Assembly: GCA_949316495.1 (NCBI GenBank)
Contig: OX439002.1
Span: 17,726,001 to 17,790,000, forward strand
DNA: 64,000 nucleotides
Source: Amphiduros pacificus
Taxonomy: Eukaryota; Annelida; Polychaeta; Phyllodocida; Hesionidae
Direction: 5' to 3'
In this document: positions 38,150-50,965 of the stretch, one piece after another
How positions within the stretch are numbered: the first letter of the stretch is position 1
Layout: every line of letters begins with the position of its first letter
Notes under the pieces: generated by a model
What the model saw: only the letters and a program-made list of their open reading frames with translations
Database searches by the model: none
What the model was told of the DNA's origin: nothing
Position numbers and translations under genes: made by a program

Positions 38150-38862
38150 ACCTGGAGTTTATGCAGGGGGAAATGATCTCAAAGACAAGGATGCAAATGA
38201 GGTCTTAGACTCCTACAAGACAACACTGAAGGCTGCCAAAGACATATGTGAAAATGTCACAATCTCTAGTGTTCCACCACGGAAGGATCCAATTGATTTT
38301 AATGAGAAGGTGACAGCACTTAATGCTGGATTACAAGTGCTATCAGAGGAGGAAAAGTGTAAATGCGTGGATCACCAGCAGACATTCTATCTGAGGTCAG
38401 GAGAAATAAATGATGGTTATCTGGATAGTGATATGGTACATCCAAACTTGATAGGCACAAATCACATTGCAAAATCACATTGCAAAATCACTTGATTTAA
38501 AATGTAAAAACCGAGTCAAGTATGATGTTGCCAGCAGAAAACCAAAAAAGAATCCAACTCAGAAAAAAGCATTGACTGCAACAAAGCAAACATCTTATGA
38601 TACAAAAACAAAGGAAAACATTGAAGAAAATTATGATGACACATTCTGGTCAAATGCAAGGGAAAAGTCAAGGGTAGACTACCGAAATGGAGACAAAAAG
38701 CAGCAGCAGTACTCACAAGCACAGGGTGAAAAACGTTGTGGTTACTGTGCTGAAAGAAATCATGGTACACGTGAATGTGGCTTTAGAAAGCCAGTTCAGT
38801 GTAGACAATGCCTATATCATGGACACAAACAGAAGTTCTGTTATGAATATTCTGAATACTAG
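38150..38862 (+). pseudogene. LINE ORF1: SGNH esterase plus two CCHC knuckles
   Basis: The frame shows VYAGGNDLKDKDANEVL (block III GxND), TISSVPPRKDPIDFNEK and YLDSDMVHPNLIGTNHIAKS (block V DxxH). Two CX2CX4HX4C knuckles follow, CGYCAERNHGTREC and CRQCLYHGHKQKFC. A 13-bp tandem duplication (CACATTGCAAAAT) at about 38463-38488 shifts the frame between esterase and knuckles. The N-terminus is lost at a GT microsatellite. SGNH esterases are known in ORF1 of some CR1/L2-like LINEs; the role is probably in particle or membrane interaction but is unproven. Confidence 0.8.
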
Positions 38863-41726
38863 GATGAGTGCCAGGAAAGCAAAACAAATGATACTGATGC
38901 AGCCATAAATGACCCTATTGTAGATTTTAGAAAAGCACATCCCAAAAATTTTATCATGGCTCATCTGAATATTAATCATGTAAGAAACAAATTTGATGAA
39001 GTCTTACCATGGTTAAATGCAGAATACGTAGACTTTTGAGCACTTGCTGAAACTAAATTGGATAAAAGTGTGACGGATGCCTCTTTGAAAAAGGATGTTC
39101 AAGAGTATACAATGTACAGGCAAGACAGAAACCAATATGGAGGTGGTCTGTTGGTATTTATTAAGTCATGCATCCCAAACAGAGAGGTACCTGAGATGAG
39201 TTATAATGAAAATAGAATAGAAAGCATTGTTATAGAAGTAAGGCTAGCAAAAGAAAGATGGTATGTAGTAACAATGTATAGACCACCCAGTGTATCAATC
39301 ATACACCTTAGAGCAGCACTGGAATATGTAACAAGTCGATGTCAGAGACATGGTAAATGTACCATCATCATGGGTGATCTAAATGAAAACTTTAAATTAG
39401 AAAGGAATCCTCTAAAAAACATCTTGGAAGTTTATGGCTTGGAGAACCTAGTGAAAGGACCTACATGTTTCAAAAATAAAGACAATCCAAGTAGTGTAGA
39501 TGTTATTCTCACTGACAACAGAAGCAAAATGAAGAAATGTGAAAATATAGGAAACGGACTCAGTGACTTTCACAACATGGTGATTGTGAGCTCAAAGATG
39601 CAAGCCCCAAATATTAAAAGAAAAGAAATAAGGTATAGAACTTACAAAAATATCTCTGAGGAAAATTTCAAAAAAGACCTAGAAACAGCACTATTTCAAG
39701 TCAGTGAAATTTTCGATGATCCCAATGATATGATATGGTATCACAATAAATTGCTAAACCAACTCATAGATGAACATGCTCCACCAAAAAAGAAAGTAAT
39801 CACTGGTAAAATGTTGTGTTGTATGAATGGAGAGTTACGAAAAGCAAAGAATGTTCGAGGTATGCTATGGAGAAAGTTCACAAAGAATGGCAACAAAAAT
39901 CAGGACTGGGAACCTTATAGAAAACAAAGGAACTTGGTAGTGAATCTTAAACGAAAATCATTGTCAGTGTATATCAATAAGAAGTGTAACACAAGTAAAG
40001 GTTTCTACCAAACAGTTACTCCCCTTTTAAGTGAAAACAGTAGTAGACCTGATCAGAACATCACACTGTTAGAAGGTGATAAGGTAGTAACCAAGAAAGA
40101 GGAAGTATGTGAAATCTTCAATGACTTTTATATAGATGTTGCTAAAGATATGGATGAGTGCTATCCATTGAGAGATGGCAGAACTGTAAAAGAAGTTGTT
40201 GAACACTATCAGAACCACCCAAGCATCAAAAGAATCAAGGAAAATGTAACAGAACAGAACTGTTTCACTTTCAAGCATATATCACCATATGAGATGAGAA
40301 AGAAACTAGAATGCCTGAAATCAAATAAAGGACCAGGATATGATGGCATGCCACCAAAGATGATCAAGATAGGTGCTGACACACTCTCCTATACACTAAC
40401 ACCTATTATGAATGTATATATAGATATGAATGTGTTCCCTACAGAGATGAAGTATGCAGAACTGTCCCCTGGGTATAAGAAGAAAAACCGATTGCAAAAA
40501 GAAAACTATAGACCAATCAGTATCCTAACATGTTTGTCAAAAGTCTATGAAGGGATACTTTGTGACCAGTATGTAGAATTCATGGAAGGAAATCTGTCGA
40601 AATATCTGGCTGCATATAGGAAAGGTTACAGTTGTGAACATGTTCTCATAAAGGTGGTGGAAGATTGTAAAAAGTCACTTGATAATGGAGAGCATGTTGC
40701 AACAGTTCTAATTGACCTAAGCAAGGCCTTTGACTCCATGCCACAAGGGTTGTTAATAGCAAAGCTGAGAGCATATGGCCTCTCCATGGATGCATGCGAA
40801 ATGGTTGGAAGTTACTTGTCAAATAGAAAGCAAAGGGTCAAGATAGGAAGTGAGAGAAGCAACTGGAGAGTCATTGAGAGAGGAGTACCTCAAGGTTCCA
40901 TATTTGGACCACACCTCTTCAATACATTCATAAACGATATATTTATCATTTTCCAGGACAAGACAAATGTATATAACTATGCTGATGACAACAAAATATC
41001 ATGCCATGACCGTTCCTTAGATGTTATGACTCATAATTTGGAAACAGAAGTCGGGAAAGCAATGGTTTGGTTTGATGAAAATAATGTAAAAGCCAATGCC
41101 ACAAAGTTTCAGTTCTGTTCTCAAAGGATGAAATACTTGATTTCAAAATCACAGTAAATGATGTCGAGATATGTTTTCAAAATAGTGTTAAGGGTCTTGG
41201 TGTAAAAATTGATAGAAAATTACAGTTTGACGAACACATATCAGACCTATGTAAAAAGGCATCAAATCAGATAAAGACACTTCATAGACTTCCAAAGGTA
41301 CTCACAGAAGAGTGTAAAGTAAATATATACAGCACTTACATCATGTCAAACTTTGCCTATTGTAGCCTGGTGTGGCACATGTGCAGTATGGGATGTACAC
41401 ACAAAACTCAAGCAATACAAAAAAGATGTCTCAGATATGTATATGATGATTATGACACAGATATTAATGTACTCATGGACAACAAGGAAAAGATGTCGTT
41501 GTATGTTATTAGACTTAGGAAACTTTTGCTTTTAGTATATGATGTTTTAAATGGAAATGCACCACTGTTTTTAAATGAACTGTATAAATACCATGGAACA
41601 ATGTATGAAATGAGAGATGAAAATAAGGTTGACTTACCTGTGTTTAAAAGTATAACCTATGGCAAAAGAACACTTGGTTATGAAGGGGCAAAACTGTACA
41701 ATGCCCTACCAGCAAACATAAAGTGA
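38863..41726 (+). pseudogene. LINE ORF2: APE endonuclease and reverse transcriptase, nearly intact
   Basis: In frame with the upstream knuckle domain across one TAG (38860), the reading continues FIMAHLNINHVRNKFDE, a TGA near 39037, then AETKLDKSV, MYRPPSVS, IIMGDLNENFKLE and LSDFHNMVI (APE). RT motifs are ENYRPISILTCLSKVYEGI, VLIDLSKAFDSMPQGLLI, RGVPQGSIFGPHLFNTFI and NYADDNKIS. An indel near 41100-41150 shifts the frame; the C-terminus is found again as FDEHISDLCKKASNQIKTL and open 41343-41726. With so few lesions it is a fairly young dead copy. Motifs place it in the Jockey/CR1 group but in a different family from 21395-26051. Confidence 0.9.
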
Positions 41727-41999
41727 TGTGAAAGTAGAAAAGAATTCAAGAAGAACCTATCCACCTGGAAACCAGATTGTCAGTGTGGTTTCTGCCTCAT
41801 GTGCAGATACTCATGACAATAAACATGTTTTAACCATTTTTCATTGTAAATAATCACATCATTATGATCAGTGGGTCAAAAGCTTTTAGCTTATGTTGTT
41901 TTATTTGTTTTATTCATTTGTATATTGTACCTTCATTACTTTGTAACCCACATTAAATAAAGTTTATCTTATCTTATCTTATGTAAATACATATTCAGA

Positions 42000-42494
42000 C
42001 TGTGTTGTTTTCTTTTATGTGTACGTGTCTTGTTCTGTTAGTTTGTTTGGCTTTAGGGGCTGAAGCCCCCCTAGTCTGTGGCTAGGGGGGGGGGGGGGGG
42101 GCTTTGGGGAACTGGGCCCCTCCCCCGCTTTTATTCACAGCACATTTGAGCCCCCCGGAGTATTATTATTTGGTCAATTGTCATTCCCTGTCAGATAAAT
42201 TTGTCCACATCTTTGAAGGATCTATTTTTGTAACTCAACTATTGCAGACAAGTAATCAAAGAATAGACTCTGAAATATCTGGTTTTGGGCTGAAATTCAT
42301 TGAAATTTTAATATGAGTTTATCCTACATTACCTATCTTATATAAGCGTAAATTAATTATTGCGCCCAATGTTGTGCTACTATCTCCGATCACAAATATC
42401 GAATTTCACTGCAATTCCATCTTTTATCTCTGAGTTGATTTAAAACCGAAATTCTCAAAGTTTAAATGATTTTTCACAGCAGAACAAGACACAT
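42000..42494. other. 3' flank of the ankyrin/SOCS gene
   Basis: Holds a G-rich tract (42085-42101) and, on the minus strand, an AATAAA at 42135-42130, about 360 bases past the stop, which may be the polyadenylation signal of the ankyrin/SOCS gene. Confidence 0.4.
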
Positions 42495-45400
42495 TCACAA
42501 ACCCCTGAAAGACCCTACTTCAGGAACAAAACTCGGCATTTGTTTTGTAATTGGAAGGATATCTATCAATTTAACATTATCAAATTTAAATCTTTGCATG
42601 GCATGCCTGCAGATATCTTGAAGTGTTCTGGGCTGTACTGAATATTCATACAACCACGTGAGGGCGTGGGTGTGATCTGACACGTGACTGGTTCGTTCCA
42701 TTGCATCATTACCATCATTTTTATTCTCTGTTGGAGACATTGGTTTTTTGTGCGCTCCTTTATGATAATCTTCGTGGATCTTCTCTCTACATGATACAGA
42801 CAACATGCATCCAGCAAGAACAAGATATGACGCATTTCTATAGTACCGCTCAGACAGGTCTACCAGCGTCTTTTCACCACATATCCAAGCATGTTCCTGA
42901 GAAGTTTTGCTCTTTTCCCTGTAACAGAAGGGACCTGCTATAAATATATTTGCACAATGCTGGATAAGTGAAAGCAGAATGTCAGAATATGGGTTCCCTG
43001 CAGCAATAGTGAGAGCACTTGCTGTGTGGTTGGACACATTCATACTATAATTGACATCGGCACCGCTATTTAATAAAGTTTTCACTACTTTTATTCCATA
43101 TTCATTTAGAATTTCACATGCTTTCATCAGTGGAGTTACAGCATTCTCTGGTTCATTCGGATTGGCACCTGCATTCATCAGCAAAAGGAAAATTCTGAGT
43201 TCCTTTTCTTTCCTAATTTTGAAAAGATCGCTGGTTTTTAATTGTCCATTTCTTCCTAACTGTAAATCTGATCCATCAAAATATCTTTCATATGAGATAT
43301 ACTTTATTATCATTAGCAGAGGGGTGGAAAAACAACCATTATTATCTTGACTATCTACATTAACATCTGCCCCATTTTCTACCAGGTACTTGACGCATCT
43401 TTCATGTCTATTTTGCACGGCATAGAGCAGGGCAGTGCCATCATGCTGGTTGTATGTTTTATTGACATCAGCTCCATTGAGTAGAAGCTTTTCCACCATT
43501 TCAGCATCGCCAATCTCTGCCGCCAACATCAACGCACTTTGGCTCACTTGTCTCTTGTATTGTGACTGAAAATATGCAAACAATTATTAATATATCACTG
43601 TCAACATTAATGTGTTTCAAATCACCATCTGGACACTGTATTGTGTGTAAATGCTTTATTGAAACACATTTAGTAAAACACTGTAATGTGTTTTATAATT
43701 TAATGAAACACAAAGTTGCGTTCAATGCTCTGTCCCAGAAATGAAACATTAACTAACAATTGTGTTTGTTCAATACGTTTTATTTATTCAACAAATGTTG
43801 CAGATATTCTATATTATCAACTTGATATTATTTATATGGCACTTATTTGACGGTACATTATCACACTATACGCGGATCATAATATCATTGTTGAATCATA
43901 AATTGGTTGTTCTGATAAAGATGAATACGTAAATGTGTTTATACTCTGCATTACATTAGTATTCAAACAGGTCGTGACCTAATGTTCGTCAGGTCTGACT
44001 GGATGGCATCTTGGGGAGTAAGACGAGTATCTATGATTCGGAGGATCAGCACCTCCAGGTGCCTGCACCTCCTCCCATTCCAATATAAGCAAGACGTAGG
44101 ATAACACAGTCAGTCCCCATCCAACTGAAGAGATCACATAGATCGAAACCATTTGTTGGTATTGGCAGGCACTGCGATCGTTTTCAAGATCATCTGCAGG
44201 ATCTTTGCCATCATTCCATTATAACCGGATGTAGGTTAATTCAGATTGGATGTTTTTGTTTTCTGATAAACAAGATGAATATCTATGACTAAGGGAATTC
44301 CAAGCTTAGAATGAGATAAAAAAAAACAGGGCAATGACTGCAGAGGTTAGAAGGTAAGAAGACTGAACGACATGCAATACTACAGATGTAATGCAGAGTA
44401 ATTCTTCATTCAAATCGGAGTTTTCTTTAACAATAAAAAAAGATATGCAATATTTGATTAGTTTTCAAAATACAGATATTCTAATTCTGTTTCATTGATA
44501 TTGATAAAACAGTGAAATAACCACAAAACTAGAGAACCAATTTTGGAGGCATTTCCAAGAAGTGATCCGCACACATGAAAGTACTTGCACTTATGACTGA
44601 TCTTGGACAACAAAGCATGAACAAAATAAACCACTGGAAACGTTTCAGAGCGCTAGCTTTTTAGTTCTGCTGAGACTTTAGCTCACAGAGCTTTAGGAGG
44701 CGGGAAAATGTCTGTCCGTCTGTCTGTCCATCGGTCCGTCTGTCCGTCCGTCCGTCAACATTTCTTTAAAAATCTTCTCTTCAAAACTACCAGTACTACA
44801 TCTTTCATATTTTATATAGAGGTAGATATATAGGTGAAGATTCAGATTCCTTCAAATCTTAATGATGTCACCTTTGACCTTAGTGCAGTGACCTCGAGGT
44901 CACAGATTTTGTACGGAGCATATCTCAGCAATCATTTATTACAGGAAATTAAAACTTGGCATGCAGAAATCTCTTATCTTAAAGCTGTGCCTTGTCATAC
45001 AATTTTAGTCATGTGACCTTTGACCTTGACACATTGACCTTGAATTCAAAATTTGTGAACATGCCACATCACAACCATTAGAAGTGAATTAAATGCACTT
45101 CATATCTGTTATATACCAACACTATGTTTAAAAATCTTCTCCTCCAAAACAACATATAATATATGTTTCATATTTTATACAGAGCTTGAAAGAGAGTTGA
45201 AGATTCAGATTCATTCAATTCTCAGTGATGTCACCATTGACCTTAGTGCAGTGACCTTGATATCATAAATTTTGTAAGGAGCATATCTCAGCAACCACTT
45301 ATTAGAGGAAATTAAAACTTGGTATACAGAAATGTCTTAGGTCATAGCTGTGCCTTGTCATAATTTCTTAGTCATGTGACCTTTGACCTTGACACATTGA

Positions 45401-48400
45401 CCTTCAATTGAAAATTTGTGTGCATGCAAAATCTCACAACCATTAAAAGTGAATAAACATCAGTGGCCTTTGAGCTATGCTTATCATTGCTTTTTTGTAA
45501 TGTTTTTGAATATTTCTTCCTAAATGATCATTTAAATCATTTTCAAGAGCAGACTTGAGCAGATGATGATTTTGACCAAAATGTGTGTTACATATCAAAT
45601 TTGGCCCCAACTTATCATCTTGATTCTCATTGGCTATGTTATTCAAAATGGCAGCCTCCTTGACAACTTAGTCATAGCTATTAGATTTTTGAAAAAATCA
45701 CAAATTTTGTGCATGAAATATTGCATTGGTAACAAGATAATGATTAACAAAATATTAATGAATATCTCATCAAAACTGAATTGGGATCTTGTATGGAAAA
45801 TCATAACCTGCTTGCTTGTTGCACTTTATCTCAGTTCATGTGTTTTCATTCAAGTTAGCAGAGCTATCAACCCATGGGGTTATTTGTTATGAAGTAAAAA
45901 GCCCTTGGCAAAACTAGACTGGGAATAGACACTGGGAATAGACACTGGGAAGTTTATTGCCCTTCAGGAGTTATGGTTAGTTGGACTCGTTCAATGCTTT
46001 TCAGATGTTTGTCAATTTGTAATAGTCATTGCACTTGGCAACCTCAATATAATATAAGCTACCTTTTGAGTATGAACTTGAGTTTGTGGCCCCAATTGGC
46101 CCCAAAACAAAAACCTTAACATGGATAGGTTTTTAATGGCATAGCACTGATTTCAGCCAATTTGATGTCTCCACAGAAGATCTTTTACTGTAATTTCAAA
46201 TCAACTCCATAGAATCATGTTGAATATGAAATGGGTAGTGCAAAACATCCTATTGCAGTGGGTACATGGTGTCACTTTCACCCAGCATAAATGGTGGCAA
46301 AAATAGACCACATTCTACAATTTTTATACATATTCAAGAAATAAATTTAGCACCTTTCTCTTATTGAAGAAAAAAATAAAATATATGAAAATTTGTCGAA
46401 AAAAATCAGCTTTTCAATGGCTTATATCCACATGTGCCTACATTTAATACATTTCTTGTCACCTGATGCTTTCTCTTTTGCAAATTTAGCACATTGATAG
46501 TTTATTATCATTTTTTATGTACCATTATGATTACAGCAACTTACTGTGGGTTATTTTCTGAAAATACACATATATCTTATATGTATGAAACTTTAAAAGA
46601 TTGCATTGGATTAATTTAAAGTCTGACAATTTTCATCTTTTGTACACCTACCACATTCAAGCTATTTCTGATTGAGCTTGTTGTTAAACTTCAAAATTGA
46701 CAGACTTTATTTTCATTTAGCATATCAAAACTTCATCTAATTTCCCTAGTAGATTGGTCTAAAATTAAAAATCGCTCTCAGACTAATATTGTTAATTTTG
46801 AACGGACTTTGATGAATAAAGACTCCAGAGTTCATTTTTTAAAGATGCAGATGATTGAATATTGATATTTATAATAAAATCAATGGAAATAATAGTTTCA
46901 TTCTCAAAGTCATTGAAAGGTCACTTCGAGGCCACTGGCAATATTTTATAAATATAACCTACAAAGGTCCACATTCATTCATGTATCATTTGTGGATGTG
47001 TCCCGTACAGTAAAAACGTTATATCCCTATGTCTGTCATTTCTGCTGATGATTTGCATGACATATCAGAGGAGATGTAGTTTACAAAACTGTTAAGAAAA
47101 AGAATACCATTTAAAACCAACTTCCCTTTTGCGTCATTTGTAGATTTTGCTTAATATGATAAACTGTGATTTTTCTGTATTAGGGTGACACTAAAATGAT
47201 CTGCGAAGAGCTATGACTATGCCCAGTGCATTGCAAAAAGTTTCAAATGTTATATCATAAAGCTTGTGTCTCACAGGTCTGTTAATGTGCATTCACCTTC
47301 ACTTATGGCAAGATTGCTTACTCAACATTTAGCCTTAGTATACATTTCAAAACACACTCGTCCATCAGATCAGCACATTATCTGACCATGTGATAGCACC
47401 AGCTAAACAATGGAAGCACTGTAAACATGGTTGTGAGACATGTAACAAAAAGTATCATTTTTTGTGATAACTCCAATTCCCAATGGTGATAAGACAACAT
47501 GAGATAACAGATTCAAACAAATATTCATATTGTGATGTTATAAATAGTGCTTTTCGTAAAAGATATCCTTCCTTGATGGATCCTATTGTGCAAAGGAAAG
47601 GGTGAAATGCAATTATTAAATGTCTCCACATAGAAATGTTTGGGTGGTAAAAGCGGATTTCAGGTCGAGAATTTTTATTACCTTTGTATTGCATGGTATA
47701 AGGACATTCCCCACCCGGGCATTCCCCACCTGGACATTCCCCACCTGGACATTCCCCACGCGGACATTCCCCACCTAGGACATTCCCCACCCGGACATTT
47801 CCCACCCACCATCATTCCCACCCCTCAGCCCCCATACACCATTTGATACACCCCCTTAATCAGTATCACATGATTACTTTGGAGCAGATCATAGGAAATT
47901 ACAATTGTTTATGCATTGTTTATGCATTGAGCAAATCTAGAGTTTCAAAATTGGGAATAAATGCATTGAGCAAATCTAGAGTTTCAAAATTGGGAATAAA
48001 GAAAATACCTTTATTCAATTTAATTAAATCTAATTGCAAAATGAAATATCAATTTTAAAATAAGTTATAAGATACAATATATAGCTCAACTTAAGCTACT
48101 GAGTAGTTAAGATTTCTATATTTGTATCTATACTAAGTAGAAAAATATTCCATATTTGTATCTATACCCCTGTCAAACTGTGATTGCATTTGAATGTGAA
48201 TTTCTTCTTTAATCATCTTACTTTCCGTATCAATTTCTTCAAGCTATTTATCAAGCTATGTCCGGGTGGGGAATGTCCAGGTGGGGAATGTCCGGGTGGG
48301 GAATGTCCGGGTCGGGAATGTCCTAGAACCGTATTGCATAAAATACACTTTTAGAAATCATGATGTATACAAAATGAACATTCATATACAGTACATTTAA

Positions 48401-48996
48401 CTTCATAACTTTTCTTTGGACCTTTAGGGAATGAGAAGCAATTTTCAACCAACTTTCAGCCATTTTAGTGCTTCCAAAACTTGGCCACTACAATCACAAA
48501 TGATTTTGCCAGTAAATGCACTCGCTAATACTCAGCCTTCTAATTCCCCATGCCTGCTCCTAACATCAGTATGGTACCTCCAAAATCATGTATGTTTTCC
48601 TTGAAGGAACAAACACATCTTGCTGTCAATTAGGCTCTGATAGTTACTTAATCTTACTACTATAATTACTTTTATTATGTTATAATTACATTTCCAAGCA
48701 TAGAACAAGCGATATACCTTATATAGGGTGGTTGCAGCATTGATATCTGCCCCTGCCCTCATCAAGGCCAGAGCTCCTTCCGACCACTGGTAAGTAGATA
48801 TGCATAGATGCAAAGGTAGATGTTCATCAACATAAAACCTTCCGTCGTCAGATAGGACATTCGAGTGCTTGTAAATATACCTATTTGGAGTCCATGAAGT
48901 GTTTTTCGATTCACAGAGAAATTCCTCCAAACCTTTTAGATCTCTTCTTGTCAAAATATTTTGTAATCTTGGATTTTGACTTGTCATATTGGCCAT
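42495..48996 (-). CDS. ankyrin repeat and SOCS box (ASB-like) protein, complete, 2 exons
   Basis: Exon 1 is 48996-48718, exon 2 is 43565-42495; donor AAG/GTATAT, acceptor TTTTCAG, phase 0. This gives 449 residues. The ATG at 48996 has an in-frame TAA upstream. Ankyrin repeats include LPLHLCISTYQWSEGALALM (exon 1), SALMLAAEIGDAEMVEKLLL, TALLYAVQNRHERCVKYLVE, TPLMKACEILNEYGIKVVKT and SALTIAAGN. The C-terminal SOCS box (about residues 404-440) has the BC box TLQDICRHAM for Elongin B/C and DILPITKQM where the Cul5 box LPxP is expected (second proline is Thr). ASB proteins are substrate receptors of Cullin-5 E3 ubiquitin ligases. Which ASB subfamily this is and what it binds cannot be told from sequence. 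Confidence 0.93.
44705..44758. repeat. (GTCC/GTCT)n microsatellite
   Basis: TCTGTCCGTC tetranucleotide run at the edge of the 363-bp tandem repeat, inside the ankyrin gene intron. Confidence 0.9.
44765..45455. repeat. 363-bp tandem repeat, two units, rich in TGACCT half-sites
   Basis: Two direct copies (boundary near 45120) sharing AAAAATCTTCTC, GGAGCATATCTCAGCAA, AAATTAAAACTTGG and GTGACCTTTGACCTTGACAC. The TGACCT direct repeats with one-base spacing lie at 45014-45026 and 45377-45389. The unit lies in the large intron of the ankyrin/SOCS gene. Confidence 0.9.
46210..47050 (+). mobile_element. second copy of the TIR-transposon repeat
   Basis: Shares long stretches with 15064-15689/16720-17718 and 59683-60465, e.g. 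CAGTGGGTACATGGTGTCAC and TATATCCCTATGTCTGTCAT at the right end. The left terminal repeat is not recognisable. Confidence 0.75.
47702..48323. mobile_element. possible foldback/MITE with minisatellite arms
   Basis: The left side is a 14-15 bp minisatellite (GGACATTCCCCACCT) at 47702-47800. The right side is its reverse complement (GGTGGGGAATGTCC) at 48259-48323, with 450 bp between. The centre holds a 37-40 bp direct duplication (GCAAATCTAGAGTTTCAAAA). Inverted minisatellite arms suggest a foldback element; no target duplication was found. Confidence 0.45.
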
Positions 48997-49455
48997 ACGT
49001 GTCTGTCTGTCTGAGGAAAACGTTTAAATGGCCGGGAGTGTTGAAACTTACAAAAATGTACCTACACAAGCACCTTGTACACACTACGCAAAGGTTAAGG
49101 ATGGGGACATACTATTTTAATTTTGTAACCCACATTAAACTATTTCACAATGATATTTACTAATAGAAGCTAATTTTTAAATGATTTTTTTCAAATGAAT
49201 AAATGGAAATACATGAATGACTAAGTTGTGAAAGTTAACAATAGGTAAAACAGAGTATAAGAGCCATTTTATTCTGAAAAACTGGACACAGAATTATCAA
49301 AGAAGACAGAAGGTTGTTTATAAGTCCGATTTATAGAAATGATAGTGGATGTGGACTGAAAACAAACTCAATTGCAAACCCTTCAAAAAACGTTTATGTT
49401 TTGAACTAAAACATCGACAATCGCATAATATCTCAAACTGTATATTAAAGAAGGA

Positions 49456-49550
49456 ACCGGTTGTATCAAATCATTTTACTTATATGTTGAATACGTTCAA
49501 CATATAACCGGTTGTATCAAATCATTTTACTTATATGTTGAATACGTTCA
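49456..49550. repeat. 50-bp direct duplication
   Basis: AACCGGTTGTATCAAATCAT with following TTTACTTATATGTTGAATAC occurs twice, 50 bp apart. A triplicated GACAGAAAATAATGTCACAA lies at 49687-49742. Confidence 0.9.
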
Positions 49551-49969
49551 CAACAGTTTTGATTTGAAGAGTTATATGCATTGTTTGTATTTTTATAGCT
49601 TAGGAGATGTTTAGTAATGGTGCACATTTGGCATAAACAGTAATTACTGTTGTCTACCGCACGGTTATACATGTTCCAATGAATAAGGCAGAAAATAATG
49701 TCACAAAAGACAGAAAATAATGTCACAAAAGACAGAAAATAATGCTGACAGTAAAACCTAGATGATATCAATTTTAATTCACATTTCAAACATTTGAGTC
49801 GAAAGAAGTCTTTGGTCATTTTGTTACATTTTTATCATAGACATGACCTCATTTTGCAGAATACAACATACAATTTTCCCCTTTGTCTCATATTCTCAGC
49901 TTTATTATCTAGATCAACGAATTCAGAATAACAGCACTGTATAGTTTATTTTTACAAGAATTCTTTCTT

Positions 49970-50965
49970 GTTATGTGTGTGCCTTATATCTTATTTTACA
50001 CATATATTCACTCACAACCGAGGTGATTTGAAATCTGGTAATGCACATTTCATATTCTTTATCTTTGCAGGAGAACCAACTGGACTAGAACATTTTCCAT
50101 TCAAGGTAAAATATAACGGATGGACAGGTGTCTATTCGCAATTATCAGACCGTCAAAATTTCAGCAAAACACAGTTAACTGAATATATGCCAATATTTTA
50201 TTTAAACATAAATTTAGCTGATAATGGTAATCTATTTACAATATTGATGCACATTTCAAATACATCCATTGAATGCCCACATTGCATAAACTCAAATATG
50301 AAAACCTCTGCTAACCATTTTACGTAGTTTCAATAGAGAAGTCAATCCATTTAAACATATATATTTTTACCTTTGGCTCATTGGTTATTTAAACCTGCAA
50401 AGTTTTGTTTGGTTTAAACATATTTTTTATTTGCAATTGAACAACAGCTTTACAGCTATACAAAGTTCTTTTGTGGAATGACAAAGCAGATACCTGACAG
50501 AGAACCAAATTGTTATAGAATTATGATAAATCTGAGAAGTACACTGGTGGTATTGCAGTACATATCATATAACATAAGAATAAGAAATATAAACAAAATT
50601 ATTATCAAAATAGAACAGCCCTAGTGTTGAAATTAGGACAGGTCATAAAATAATGTAACATATCTTCTTTAGGGTGTCCACATATACATTCTGGTGAGTT
50701 AATCAACACATGAGCATATAAGTGAGCACCCAGATGACTACACTTCATTCTTATTCTTGGCAAAATTACATTATAATTACATAATTACGTTTGCCAAGAT
50801 AATAATATTTAAATGTCTTGGGATCATTTTGGCAATAAGTAGTCTTGAAGTGTTCAAAATCAAAAATAGATCTTAAAGATGGGTTAAGTAAATTCCATTT
50901 TCTGACAGCAGATGGAAAAAATGATTTGTACAATGTTACCGTTCTAAATGGGTCATTATCTATAA
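49970..50965 (-). mobile_element. LINE 3' end, third family, copy 1
   Basis: Minus-strand frames read SFFPSAVRKWNLLNPSL and, further on, KCSHLGAHLYAHVLIN, PECICGHPKEDMLHYFMTCP, a C-terminal RT/zinc-like region of molluscan LINEs. The downstream 3' UTR (50390-49970) is shared with 58090-57680. It abuts a plus-strand LINE 5' end at 50966. Confidence 0.75.

Larger units (their letters stand above)
38150..41985 (+). mobile_element. nearly complete Jockey/CR1-group LINE (second family)
   Basis: Spans the ORF1 and ORF2 described separately plus a 3' UTR ending AAATAAAGTTTATC and short (TTATC)n repeats at 41965-41985. It is 5'-truncated at the GT microsatellite. Confidence 0.9.

Noticed and set aside
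47640-47846. Open frames with repeated GECPGGECPG or DIPHLDIPH.
   Set aside because: They are produced by the 14-15 bp minisatellite on both strands.
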